From Edolisoma coerulescens (taxonomy: Eukaryota; Chordata; Aves; Passeriformes; Campephagidae), in the NCBI GenBank assembly GCA_013397115.1, contig VWZW01001018.1, forward strand, positions 1,080,011-1,144,010: DNA of 64,000 bases, given 5' to 3'. This document shows positions 47,111-59,288 of the stretch, piece after piece. The first letter of the stretch is position 1; the number at the start of each line of letters is the position of its first letter. Under the pieces are notes generated by a model. It was not told the DNA's origin. It did not search any database and worked only from the letters and a program-made list of their open reading frames with translations. Both the position numbers and the translations under genes were made by a program.

Positions 47111-50100
47111 GAATTTATTTCATGTGGCTTACTGGAAAGAAAAGGATCCCAATAAAACTTTAAAGGCTGAATTTAATGAGGTTAGGAAAGGATTTATGTG
47201 ATGTGGTTGCTCGTGGCTGTAGGACAATGTATAAGATCCCTAACAGGTCCTTGCAGTTCTTGCTTCTAGCTAAATATTTTAAAAATGTAATGCTTTGAAG
47301 CTGTTCTTGACCTTTTCAAGTAAGTGCCAAATATTTTTTAAGGATTTTTTCAAATATGTATAGCAGAACTTAGTATGTTCTCTCCTCCTTTAAAATCATA
47401 AAGGACATCCCAAAACATCTTGTACTGAGAGTTTCTTTGTTAGGCATCCTAGGCTGATCAAGAGATGATGCCAGTACACTTACAAAATTAACTGGCAATA
47501 ACTGGCATCGTCTAGTGGCTAATGAGTTACATAAATTTCAGTGATTCTTGTTCTAATATGTCAAAATGCATACCTAAATATGTTTCTTAAGTTCTTTCAT
47601 GTTCTTTGAGTATTGGTTAGCTCTTTGCACTTCTCACCTGAGTTTGCTCTCCTTTCACACAGTTGCAGGCAGACAACATTTAATTGGTTTAATTCAATTT
47701 TATGTGAGACAGCATTTCAGAAGGAAGTCAGGTGGGTTTCTTTTTTTTCAAGAAAAAGCTGACAGGAGTGACCACTTGCTTTTATTTTGGCAGAATGTTC
47801 TAGGTGGTTTTAGTTCCATATAGAGTGCCTACACTTTCACTTCGTATCCCTTTAGTCGTGTTCCGTACACCAAGATTCCAATTGCCAAAATGGTAGTGGG
47901 TTTAAGTTACTTCTCTCTATTCCATTCACTCTCCCCTGTGATGTGAAATATTTTGGTTTTTAGGGCAGTGCAGAAGTCAGAAAAATGTCCAACTGGTTGT
48001 TCTCCGTGGTTTGGTAAGGGATGGGGAGGGCCCAACCTCAGTCCTCCTGATGCCCTGGCTGTCACTGCTTTCTCTGTTCTTCCCTTCCATGGTACTACAG
48101 CCTTGTAAAGCAGAAAACTGATTGAAAATAGAACTCTTTTTTCTTTCATCATTCCTATAAAACTTTTTCCCAGTATTTGGTTAGGTAAAGCAAAAATATG
48201 TATTTCCTTTGTGATCACATGATACATGTTTCTTTCTTCTAGAAAAGGAGATACATTTTAGGGTACAAAAATGAATGAGAAAATGCAGTTTCTTTGGATC
48301 GAAATTCAAGTATTTCATGAAGTGCTGTGGGTTTATTGAACTAAGTGAAATTCGTATGACATTGACACAATTAAATGGAAGATCCGTGGTCCAGATTAAG
48401 CCATGTATTTATCTATAGCAATGTCTACCATTGTACAGATTTCATTAGGATTACTATTTTTTTATCAAATTTAAAATGAAAAAATTTGGAGCAAATGATA
48501 AAAGTAAATTTTGTCACCATTTTCCTGTGTTTTGCAGAATAGAGCAGTTTGCTTTCTCTTTTTCCTGTTTACATGCATAAAGGACAACTGGTAGGAAATC
48601 TGGATGTAAAATACATTATGAATATATGAGAATTTATTTCATTGAACTTAGTAGTATGTGCTTGCAGAAAATAATGTTGGTAATCAGTGCAAAAAAGTCG
48701 TATTTCTGATCTGGCTTTCACTGAAATTGTTTTCATTTTAGTATAATGTCAGTGATTTATACTTGGAAAGAAAGACAACTTGGAAACATTTCTTTAATTG
48801 TATGTCAGGTGTTTTTTTCAGGGTGTTTGTCATTTAGTTGCTTTAAATTATGCTTAAAATTTGCTTACATAATGGCTTGCTAATTTAAGCCTTAACAACT
48901 TGAGTACATGTGCCATGCAGTTCAGCTGTGTACATGCTTTAACAGAAGTTGGTAATATTGTCAGAACAAAATATCTGGATTGTCAGGATTTTTTTGCATC
49001 TCTTTCACAGAACTCTTAGGTCAAATTGTCCATTAAAAGGCTAATTTATGTATGCTCTGACTAACACAGCTGTAGAACAAAAAAAAAAACCCCAGCAGAA
49101 GGACGTAAAATTACATAGCAAATTGCAAATTGATAGCAGATAAATTCTCTCTCTGTAACATTCAACATAATCTACTTCCCAAAAAATATGGGGTTTATAT
49201 GCGTCATGAAAGAAGCACTACTTTTCAATAATGCTTCCCTAGAACTGCTGCTTGTAGCATGAAAAGAAAAAAAAAGGTCAGCAAGAAACTGAGGAATTCT
49301 GTTTCAAGTAAGGTGTGGATCACTGTCCTCTGCTTCTGGGAAGTTAGTTCACTTTCAAACAAGTGTGAGTGTATAAATTTTTTAAGGAAATCCTTAAAAT
49401 TAGCTTGTTCTTCACCAAGTTCGCTGAAGAAACATGTTTGCCTTGAAATACCCTTTTAGTAGGGTCCAGATAACAAAAATGATCAGTTCCTTCTTATGTG
49501 CAAAAAAAAAAAAAAAAAAGAAAATGCAGGCAGGTGACGCTAATGCTCTGAATTTAACCAGATCAGACTTTCTTCATTTAAGGATGGACTGCAGAAGAGT
49601 CACTAGACAGCTGGGTTTTTCTTCCACCATAGCCTTAAATCATCATTAAATCAGTAACCACCTGATTAAGCTCTGTGGTTACCCAGTTTTTTTGCCAAAC
49701 TCTTAAACTGTGACTTGTCGTGTGATTCTACGCTTTGTGACCAAGAAAATATATTGCTAGTGCAGCCTTCTGTCTTAACCTGTGATAAAGGGCTCCTTAA
49801 TCCTTCATGTCTGTTCTTGCTGTTGTCATGCAAGCTGGGTAGCAGGGATTTGTGGGTATCTGACATAAAAAGTATTGGAAACTCCATACAGTATAATGGG
49901 GCCTAAAAAAAAAAAACCCCAAACTTTTAATCCACTGCAGTGTTATTTCTTGCCATGTTATCCTATTTTTAGTCTTGTATTTTCAGTATCGTTGTTTCAA
50001 TTTAACTGATTTGAGACTATGGGAATTATTTTAAATGTCAGCAATACCAAAAAAAAAAAGATTGCAAAGGTCAATTAGGCTTTTCAGGAGAAGCTTTATT

Positions 50101-50382
50101 TCACCTCCTCTTGCCTAATGTCATATGTGTGTGTGTGTATATATAGATATACAGACATATACATACTGTATGTATGTATAAGCATATATTGTATAGATTT
50201 TTCATAATTGAATATACATTCATACCATATGCATGCATCCTACCACATAGCCTAATACAGGAAGTACAGGGCAACCCAATTTTTTGACCTTTGAAATCTG
50301 CTCGAGATTCAAGGTATTTAAATCACCTGAGGAGTTATTATTTATGTGCCCATTTATCTTGACAGAAAGAGATGTTATGCCA
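47111..50382 (+). other. RIMS1 intronic sequence, no gene seen
   Basis: AT-rich intron with A-runs (for example 49501-49519) and a TG/TA simple-repeat zone at about 50125-50200. No exon recognised. Confidence 0.5.
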
Positions 50383-50530
50383 AAGCAGTCACAGAATCCC
50401 AGAAGGGTTGAGGTTGGAGAGAGCCTCTGGAGGTCATCTGATCCAAACCCCCCTGCTCAGGCAGGGCTACCTAAAGGAACGTGCTCCTTACAGCTTGGCA
50501 CATTCAGGTGTCTTTTGACTTGCAGGGTGA
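50383..50530 (-). mobile_element. CR1 LINE 3' end fragment, minus strand
   Basis: The minus strand reads GTAGCCCTGCCTGAGCAGG, then TTTGGATCAGATGACCTCCAG, and ends AACCCTTCTGGGATTCTGTG, the CR1 tail. It is the only clear CR1 here in antisense orientation to RIMS1. The 5' limit is approximate. Confidence 0.85.
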
Positions 50531-52321
50531 ACAGTGAAAATCTCAAGGAGATTTCATGTGATTTTTGTTCCTGGTTTGCTTATTGTAACTATACGCTTAA
50601 TAGGCTTACACAAAATCTCCTTAAGTCCTGTTAGGAAATAATTATGTGACTTACAGCTTTGGACAAATGAATTTCAGAATTTTACAGAATCCTTTAGAAA
50701 GAGCACTAACACTATGACGATTTTTTTCAGCTCAGTGTTCAGAGAGAAAGAAAAACCAAAGCTACAAAATCAACTTTAACCTTTTAATTTCTTTCAATGT
50801 AGTATTTTTATTTTAACACTCACAATCTCACATGCTGTTTGGTCCAATTAAGTTGATGATATAAAGCTGAGGAGCAGGAGAGCCTTCCAGTGGTTCTCCC
50901 AAAAATATTGTGTATCCTACTGGCTCAGATACTATCTGAGGTGTAGGAGATCACTCTTGAACTCCATTGTGATAAAGGCTGCTTTCCCAGATGGGATACA
51001 GTGCTGTCAGTATTGAAGAAGAGCATCTTCCCACCTGACTTGGGTCAGTCTCACTACAAAGACAAAATACAAAATGTTGAAATTATTTTTCTTTTTTTGT
51101 TTTTGTCCAGAAGTGTACTTTGAATTAGTATTTAGATCTTTGCTGAAAATGATTTTATTGCACTTGTCTAATAAGTTCTGGTTTCAGAAAATACAACAAT
51201 ATAGAAATATTTTTATTCACTTTTCTGTCAAATATGATTCATCTATGCCCTAAACATCTGTAAGTGAAGAGATGGGATTCAGGGTCTTATATAAAGGAAG
51301 ATAATTTTAGTTAATTATTTTCAACTGCAGATATATATAGAAAAGACAAATCAATTAAGTAAGTTAGAACAATTGAAATGTGAGATTTTTTTTATGTAGT
51401 GCACCTGAGGAAGAAAGAGGATAATAAAGAAAGAAAATACTAGTGGTGCAGCACAACAGTAAGAAGTCATGAGAAAGGCCTGGTTTCTGTTTGATGTGTT
51501 CATATACCTTAATATAATCAATATGATCCTGTACACTGTAACTTTAGTGTAGATTCTGATCCTTGTCTATCCAGTGAATACAGTTTTGAAAATGGACAAG
51601 TATCACCTTATAGATTTAATATGATAATGCATATCTGGTGTGAGGTAAAAGGAAAAAGAAACAGTTTAAACCAGACACAATTCTGATCATCTCTGACTAG
51701 TCAAAATATGTATACAATTTTATAAAATCAGGAGAAAAAAAACAATCAAATAAAAAATTGCTAAAATGATATGTTTATATGCATGAAATAAAATTTTCTT
51801 TTTACATCTTACTGCTTATACTTACTAATTCTGATAGATTGGAAATACATTAATAGTATTTGATCACCTTTTGCTTACAATTGTGCCATCAAAAATGTAG
51901 ATAGCTGTAATAATAGTGATGCATACAATTAAAATCCTAATTCTAAAGGGAGCATTTCTTCTTTAATGAGGGCTTTCTCTTGTAACAGGAACGTTTTATT
52001 CTTATAAACAAATCATTATTAGCATTCTCATAAATATTAAGTCTTCTAAGTATTTAAGGCTTCTACAGTAAATATTTCAAGTTTATATATTTTTCCATTT
52101 TTTTGGGGAATAGGGTTGGTTAGCTACTGGTAGGATATCTGTTTACATTGGTCTGTATAGATGGTAATTTTCAAAGCATAGTCACTCCAGGAATCTGTTT
52201 ATGAGTCCTTCAGTTCTTCATTACTTCAACGTGTTTCCAGTAATGTTACTATCAGTAGGAAGCAAACTCAGCCTTAAACCTCTGCAAAACGTGTAGAGAG
52301 CAAGCTGCAGTTTCGGCTGTG
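50531..52321 (+). other. RIMS1 intronic sequence, no gene seen
   Basis: AT-rich intron, no recognised feature. Confidence 0.5.
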
Positions 52322-52327
52322 AGGTCA
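52322..52327. repeat. Target-site duplication AGGTCA, left copy
   Basis: Abuts the retroelement; identical to 53502-53507. Confidence 0.92.
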
Positions 52328-52732
52328 TGTTGCTACACAACAAAAACTTGTCTCTTACTCTGAGCTACAATAGAGGCATGTATCTCTTAAAACTGTTTCA
52401 GTCCTGCTTGCCTGCTGTCTCAGCAGTCCTTTCTTAGTAGTTGTCCTCTTCTGTGGTAGTCCTTTTCTTCTGGTAGTAGTCCTCTCCTCTGCAGCAGCAG
52501 TCCTCTTCTGTCGCAGCAGTCTCCTTCTGTGTTCTTTTCTTCTCTTTTATGCTCTCCCTCTCGGAGGGGCAGCTGGTCTCTGGTCTTTAGCAGAAGCACC
52601 TGGCTCCAAACAGCTGCAACTCATCCAGGGACTGCCTACAGCCTGTTCTTGCTCTCCTACATGCCTCTCTTTTTGTTAATAACAAAGATGGTTTGGCTGG
52701 GGCACACCAAAAGGTGAAAATACATCACAACA
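52328..52732 (-). repeat. 3' LTR of the compact retroelement
   Basis: 405 bp, same length as the 5' LTR. Differences are at 52551 (next to the TATA-like box, CATAAAAG at 52544-52551) and at seven positions from 52662 to 52717. Confidence 0.92.
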
Positions 52733-52752
52733 ATTCCCCCTTTTTCTTCTTG
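52733..52752 (-). other. Polypurine tract
   Basis: AAGAAGAAAAAGGGGGAATT on the minus strand, directly before the 3' LTR; the expected plus-strand priming site for reverse transcription. Confidence 0.85.
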
Positions 52753-53076
52753 CACCGGCCAAACCCTTTCTACTATGTTTTCCTATCCTCTACCTCACTG
52801 CTACCAGCTCTATCACTATTAGAAAGGCCCTCCTCAGTCTAGGTTTCCCAGAGCAAACCTCCCATCAGTCCCATTTTTCTTTTGATAGTCTCTACCTCCC
52901 TTTCCGGTTCCTGGTCACTTTTTTCCCCCAGGAGCTTTCTTCGGCCCCTGAGATTTTCCCCCCACAGCAGACTCCAACCAGGGCCTCCCGTCCTCCCACT
53001 CCACAGAACTTAATTCCAAAGGGATCAGTTTGCTTCATCATATCACATCAGAACACTTATCATGTCGCAACGTTAG
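52753..53076 (-). other. Non-coding interior of the compact retroelement
   Basis: About 320 bp between polypurine tract and primer site. Both strands are broken by stops and no retroviral motif is visible. It may keep packaging or leader sequence of a parent element. Confidence 0.6.
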
Positions 53077-53094
53077 ATCACGTCAGGGTCACCA
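53077..53094 (-). other. Primer-binding site, tRNA-Trp type
   Basis: TGGTGACCCTGACGTGAT on the minus strand, two bases from the 5' LTR. It differs by one base from the tRNA-Trp primer-binding site that I recall for avian leukosis/sarcoma viruses. Confidence 0.85.
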
Positions 53095-53096
53095 TT

Positions 53097-53501
53097 TGTT
53101 GCTACACAACAAAAACTTGTCTCTTACTCTGAGCTACAATAGAGGCATGTATCTCTTAAAACTGTTTCAGTCCTGCTTGCCTGCTGTCTCAGCAGTCCTT
53201 TCTTAGTAGTTGTCCTCTTCTGTGGTAGTCCTTTTCTTCTGGTAGTAGTCCTCTCCTCTGCAGCAGCAGTCCTCTTCTGTCGCAGCAGTCTCCTTCTGTG
53301 TTCTTTTCTTCTCTTTTATCCTCTCCCTCTCGGAGGGGCAGCTGGTCTCTGGTCTTTAGCAGAAGCACCTGGCTCCAAACAGCTGCAACTCATCCAGGGA
53401 CTGCCTACAGCCTGTTCTTGCTCTCCTACACGCCTCTCTTTCTGCTAATAACAAATATGGTTTGGATGGGGCACATCAAAAGGTGCAAATACATCACAAC
53501 A
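53097..53501 (-). repeat. 5' LTR of the compact retroelement
   Basis: 405 bp, minus strand, TGTTGTGATG...TAGCAACA. A TATA-like GATAAAAG lies at 53313-53320. A short-unit repeat follows downstream of it. Confidence 0.92.
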
Positions 53502-53507
53502 AGGTCA
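53502..53507. repeat. Target-site duplication AGGTCA, right copy
   Basis: Abuts the retroelement; identical to 52322-52327. Confidence 0.92.
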
Positions 53508-56500
53508 CTATACCTATTTGGAACTGTTCTTGCATCCTTTCAGTGTATTATGCACATTTAATTGTCTTAATTTTCCACTTAATTTTCCAATGTGCTACTT
53601 TTTAAAGTCCTTTAATTCATTATGAATTGCTTTGAAATTATTGTTACCTCTTGCTAACAAGTCAAATCCAATCTCACTACTATTAATATTGAACTATTAC
53701 CTTTCTGGTGTCTTAAAATCCAAAACTCCACGGGCATTTTCATTGCCACATCAAATTTGCAGGTGTTATTTCTGAATTCAGTTTGCCCTATTGCATTTCA
53801 AATTAAGCAAAAAATTTTCTTTGCAAGATGTTGTGTATTTACTGTATTTCTGTTATCTTCATTTCTATAATAGAATAATTTGTTGCTTGTTGGCACTGCA
53901 GAAATCATAGAAGAGATTAGAGAACTCTAAACCACTACATACCATATATAATAAACATACTATTATTTTTTTGCTATGGAATACAGAACTAATAAGCAAA
54001 TACACTATCTTAATAAAGAAGAGATAGAAAAAGTACCTTCACAGTCTTTTAAACTTAAAATTTAAGAATGAGTTTTCCTATAATATTTAGCTGCCTTAGT
54101 TGTGCTACAAACTCTTTTTTCAGTTTATAAAGGAGTCATCTTGGAGTATTAAAACATAAGTTTAGAATAAATAAGTGACTAATCCAGAGACTTTGACTGT
54201 GTCTAGTTTACCTGCACATATTTATTATAGCAACACGTTAGGGAATAAGTTCATTTCATTGGATAGATTTACAGCTCTTTGCAACTAGTGATCTGCAATG
54301 TTGGGTGAGGATAGTGGGGAAGCCTGTGTAGTCCATCTGCGTGAGCGTGGGGTGAGTCTGGATATAACCCACTTTTCCAATGTGCTTCTGTACAGCAAGT
54401 CTGATCATTGGAAATGAATTTGTAGTGTGCAGTGCTTTGAAGATAGAAATTAAGTAAAAATGCCATTATTACTGTTGACAGACATATAATGTGTGTACTT
54501 GTGTAGAATCAGATGCTTAATATACTCACCCAGCATTTGTTCATGTGAGAGGTGGCCTGTTAATCAAGGAGGCATCTGTCAGTCAGAACCCTGAACATCA
54601 TAATTTTGAGCTATTTCTTGAATGCTTCAGGTAAATGTATCCAAAATTAATACATCTATTTCTGGATGGAGAATGTGCCATCTATTGGCAAACCAAGGGA
54701 GGTGGGTTTGTGTTTTGTCATGCCCAGTTTCAGTTGGGATGCAAAAAAAATAATCTGGAAGTGGGGAAAAAAATTATCTGGAAGCCCTCCCTGCTGCGGA
54801 GGGCTAAAGAGAAGGGTTCACTTTACAAAGACATATTAGGCAGGCAAACATTTCACACCACCTAAACTTTCATCTAGTTCACCCAGAAGAAAGAAATGTT
54901 GATATCTCTTCTGACTGATACTCCAATAAGAGCTTAGCTTTAGTGACTGCAGGCACTTTTTCTTTTCTTTTTTTTTTTTCCCTCCCTCAAAAAGATTGAG
55001 GGAGAACAGAGCAGCAAACTTACAGATGTCCAGGGATATGTTTAGGCTCAGGAGGCTTGAAGAAGTATGCTCCTCTGTGGGGTGCCTGAGGGGATATGGT
55101 GCACCAGCAGAGCTGACTGCTGATGTCCAAGCAGAGCTCAGTCAGAGCTAGTAGTCCTGATGGGACTTGTTTTTATCTGAGCAATGCACCTTCAGTTTTT
55201 CCAGCAGTGATCTGTTTCCTAGATATACTTGGGTTTTATTGCTAGAAGACAATCAATCTAGCATCGTGTCCCTTATTTCAAACTCTGCCCAGCTGTGGTA
55301 TCTGCGAATAGTCCTCTTGTAAAAGGATCCCGTAAAGTGGAAGATACCTTCTAATCATGCATTGTCCTTCCCTAAAAGACTTGAGCTTTTGGCAAAACGA
55401 ACTGAATCCCCTTGTTCAGCCTCGGGATACCTTTGTTCCGTGTGGTCACACAAAAGCCAACTGCCGGCTCCCAGGCATGTGAGAGTGCACTCATTTAAGC
55501 TCAGGCTTATTTGACAGCCCAGTGTGTGCCCCTTAAGCCCAACAAATTCTTTACTTGATAATTTTATTTCTTCTTGGAATTTGTGTCTTTCAGCTTCAAT
55601 CATTGTAGCCCTCATTCATGTAAGATTCTTCTACGTGATAGGATTTTTAACGTGGTATGTGGGGGTTAGGACTAAGTATGACTTCTAATATTTAAAATGT
55701 TCATAGTTATATATGCTACTGAGGCACAATTGTTTGGTTTTAGTAGACAATATAACATAGGAATGCTAAATAGGACTAAATTTACTAAACTGAATTCCTG
55801 GGCTATTCTGGCACCCCAAAACCAGAGAGATTTTAGCCAAAAAGAGATCTTGCTGCAAAGAGAGATTTGATAAGATTTATGACCTATTATGCATTATGAG
55901 AAATCAACAAGTAGCTGAAAAAATTTCAAGAGAACAAAGTAATTATGAGGACTAAATGTAATCTGTGCTCCGTTGCTGTTTCTCTTTTTGTCATAAATAA
56001 CCTTAATCCTCATCCAGGATTAAAATTCAGTGTATTTTTAGCCATGCAATGTCCTAGATAAAAGACACTTCCATCTATGTTTTTATACACTTTGCATTCT
56101 GGAGCATTTTAAAATTTTACTTAAAGGGATGGATGCTTCTGTCTATGAATCTCCAGTGCTGCAATTAGAGAGGACCTAGAATAGTTTGTCATACATATAC
56201 CTAAGGTACATGATTTTGTTAAGCATAACTGAAGATAGAACTGTGTATTTCAAGCAAGCAAATCCATAGACAAAGTTTCTGTAGCAGTTTGTGAGTTTTT
56301 TCAAATTCCTTTAATATTAAAGGACCCATCTGCAAGTCAGCCTCCTGTGGAGATGAATCAAATCTCTACCCAATACTGTAATTATAAGATGATATAAAGT
56401 ATCTGTTACCAGTTGTTTAATGACTGGTAAGAGATTAAGTGAAAATCTGGACAAAATGTTATCTGCATTTCCTTGAAGAGCAGATAAAACCTAATAATTT

Positions 56501-59288
56501 TTTTAATCCAGATTGAGGTTTCCAAAATGCTGCATGTTATTTAGGCTGAAGTTTAATCATGTACTATGCAATTTCAGTATTCCAGCTAAAACACCTGTCA
56601 ACTAACTTACATGCAACAGGTTTATAGAATTTTTGGAATTAAATGTTACTTTCTCAGCAATCTATTATATTTGTTATTAACTTGTCCATAAAAAGCAGGA
56701 TCCCATAGAAAAACCCTTTTTAATGGTGAGTTTTGATAAAGTTATTTGGGATATTGCATTCTAAAAAGTTGAGTATTACTGAGAAGTACAGATTAATCAT
56801 AGAGATGAGCAGATGTTGCTGGGACTCTGTATAAATAGATGAGCATGGGAATGATGGTTGTGTTATCATGACTGGAGGAGATTTTTGTATGTTGCTGGGA
56901 TTTTAATACTGGTAGTGTAACTTTTATCTCTGCAACATGTGGTAAGTGATCAAAACTCATACCTATGCATGCATCAGCAAAGTTAATCTTTCTCTCTAAT
57001 TTTTTCTTCTCTGACCAATAGCTTCTACAAATGGAGAGAGAGCAGTAGAAAGTTCATCAGCAAACTGCTGTCAGGACCTTTGTCAGCCTGACAGCTGTAC
57101 CCCTCAGGATTATTTGGATCAGTCCTTTTAGCTGTAAAGAAACCTGCTTTTCTAGGCTATTTCAGGGACTCATCTCACTGCCTTTGTGGTTGGGTAAAGA
57201 GACCACAGAGGCAATTTCTTGCCCCTGTAAGTTTAGTGCAGCAGAAAAGGCAACAAGGGAATTAAACTGAGGAAGATTTCATCTGCTTTATGGTTTGGTT
57301 TTTTTTGCCCCCTAAGCTTTCAGCATAGACATACCCATACTCTCAATATCTGTGAATATCCTGTGTTGCAGGTTATACCCCTTCACTCCATACACCTGAT
57401 GTTTTCCTAATCAATCAGCAAGTGTTTAGTAGAGCCTATTGCTCTACTGTGTTAGGGGAGCTGCCCTCTTGGTCACATGTGTAGACTCTTAAAGAGGAGA
57501 CTCATAAAGCATCCAAAGGAGATTAAGTCAATACATTTGCCTGCCAGACTGAGTAGGAATCAGTTCCAGATGAGAACCCCTGCATTATATGTGAGCTGGG
57601 TTTATGCTTTCATTATACTTATGGGGGGAGATCAGTGTGCCCCAGAGTGCTTCAGCTTGCTCTGAACTAGACTAAATCAGCTCTGAATCTTTCTCAGCTG
57701 TGGTTCCTGTTGAGTGAAACAGAGCCCCGTGTCATCAAGTGTCCTATAAGGTACTGCAGAGTTTTACTGTAGCTCCCAGCAGCTGCCTCAGTGAGGGTGG
57801 CTCTCAGGTAATACCCATGTCATACCTTACAGCTCCACACTCATATTTTAGAAATGTTTGGGCATTGAAGGTAGAACTGAATGCCAGTGTTGAGGCAGTT
57901 GAATCCTACAACAGATTTTCATCAGCTACAGTAGGAAATCATACAGCAGCAATGGCCTGTAGACGCATTTAGAAACCTATATTTAGTCTTGTTTCAAATG
58001 AAACTGTACGTGCTTGGTCTGAATCTTCTGTGCAAACCTATGCATTCTCTCCCCTACAGGCAACCTGACAATTCATGCACCAGCTGATATTTTTTTTTAG
58101 TCTTTTGTCTCCTACATGAATTGACCTCCTTGAAAGAGGGTATACGGTCTTATTCAGTCTGTGATATGTGGAAAGTTGTGAATATATTCCACTGTAGAGA
58201 GTTCAATTTGGCTTTTTTCCCCCATTTTAAAGACAGGCACTGACAAGAAAATGTTTTATGTTATTGAAAATTGTACTAATCCACACTTAAATTTTCAATA
58301 TTTTATTTAGGATATACTTATTAGTGTTGGTAAATGTTTGTCTATTTCTTGAGTATAATTCATAGGCCTGGGAAGACCAAAAGCTTTTTTTAACTCAATG
58401 ACCATGCAATAAGACAGTCACAAATTCTTGTTGAAAATTTGCTATACACAATCTTCAGATAATGAGAATGGTAGAGTTCATCTGAGTAGTCAGCTTCAAA
58501 AAGATCAAGTCAGCTAAGGGAATGAAAACCCTTAATCAAGAATGGAATGTCTTAGCCTTCTTGAGAGTGAGATGATGATTGGAGAAAAACCGAGTTGGTC
58601 TAGTTGACTTAGGAGAAACTGCTTCTTTTTTGTAAAGAAGGTGACAGGCAGATATTGGATACAAAAGGCAGGTGCAGTTAGCCATGCAGCCAAGTCAAGG
58701 AGCAAGCCTAATGCTTCAAGCTATGCAAGTTTCAGGCAGGTTTGCCAGGCAGTCTTATGCTAATATAGTATGTGTTTCTCAGAAACTGTGCTCCTTTTGT
58801 AATGCCACAGAGAGATGTACCCTATCAAAAGTTACTGCAGCAAAAGCTTTATGGAGTCTCCACATCTGTTGCATACTGCTAAGTACACTTCTCTCCAGAC
58901 CGTGTGCCTAGATTTCCAAGTTATCCATTGAAAAGAGAGTTGAAAGCTTGACAGATCTGGGCCTCTATTAGCAAGACCCAATGATAAATAGAAATTAATG
59001 CTTCGGTGACTGTAATTACATGAAAAATGACTTGATTTTTGAGTCTCTTGATATGGAAGTTTATGACTAAGTTAAATTTGATTAAGAAGGCTGTTAAATC
59101 TATCCGGGCTGCTGCTGAAATGCTTCCAGCTGATTTTTTTCTCCCATTGAAGACTATGGGGAGATACTGTTAAGATTCCAGGGACTGTAGATGGGCTTTC
59201 AGTCATGTGTAAAACTGTTATGCAGTTTGTTTCACAAATAAAAGATTTATGCATTTCTTCATTTTGTAAGTCTTGTTAGAGAAGCTTC
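53508..59288 (+). other. RIMS1 intronic sequence, no gene seen
   Basis: AT-rich intron. It includes a T/C tract at about 54960-54987 next to an 8-bp hairpin (54983-55003, TCCCTCAA-AAAGA-TTGAGGGA). 57022-57130 is a short open frame behind a good acceptor-like pyrimidine tract, listed as a finding only. No assured gene. Confidence 0.5.

Larger units (their letters stand above)
52328..53501 (-). mobile_element. Compact ERVK-like LTR retroelement, non-autonomous
   Basis: A complete LTR-interior-LTR structure of 1174 bp on the minus strand. Two 405-bp direct repeats (53097-53501 as 5' LTR, 52328-52732 as 3' LTR) have TG...CA ends and flank 364 bp of interior. Perfect 6-bp duplications AGGTCA abut the outside (52322-52327, 53502-53507). 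Two bases inside the 5' LTR is a primer-binding site like that of tRNA-Trp; next to the 3' LTR is a polypurine tract. The interior has no gag, pro, pol or env coding sequence, so movement would have needed proteins from another virus. The LTRs differ at only 8 of 405 positions. Six-bp duplication and tRNA-Trp priming fit the alpharetrovirus/ERVK group. Confidence 0.92.

Noticed and set aside
47195..47215. GTGATGTGG as the start of the next RIMS1 exon (VMW...)
   Set aside because: The following bases do not encode VCNLC and no acceptor precedes it.
52529..53561. Two nearly identical small open frames as a duplicated gene
   Set aside because: They are the same part of the two LTRs of one retroelement, on the strand opposite to its transcription.
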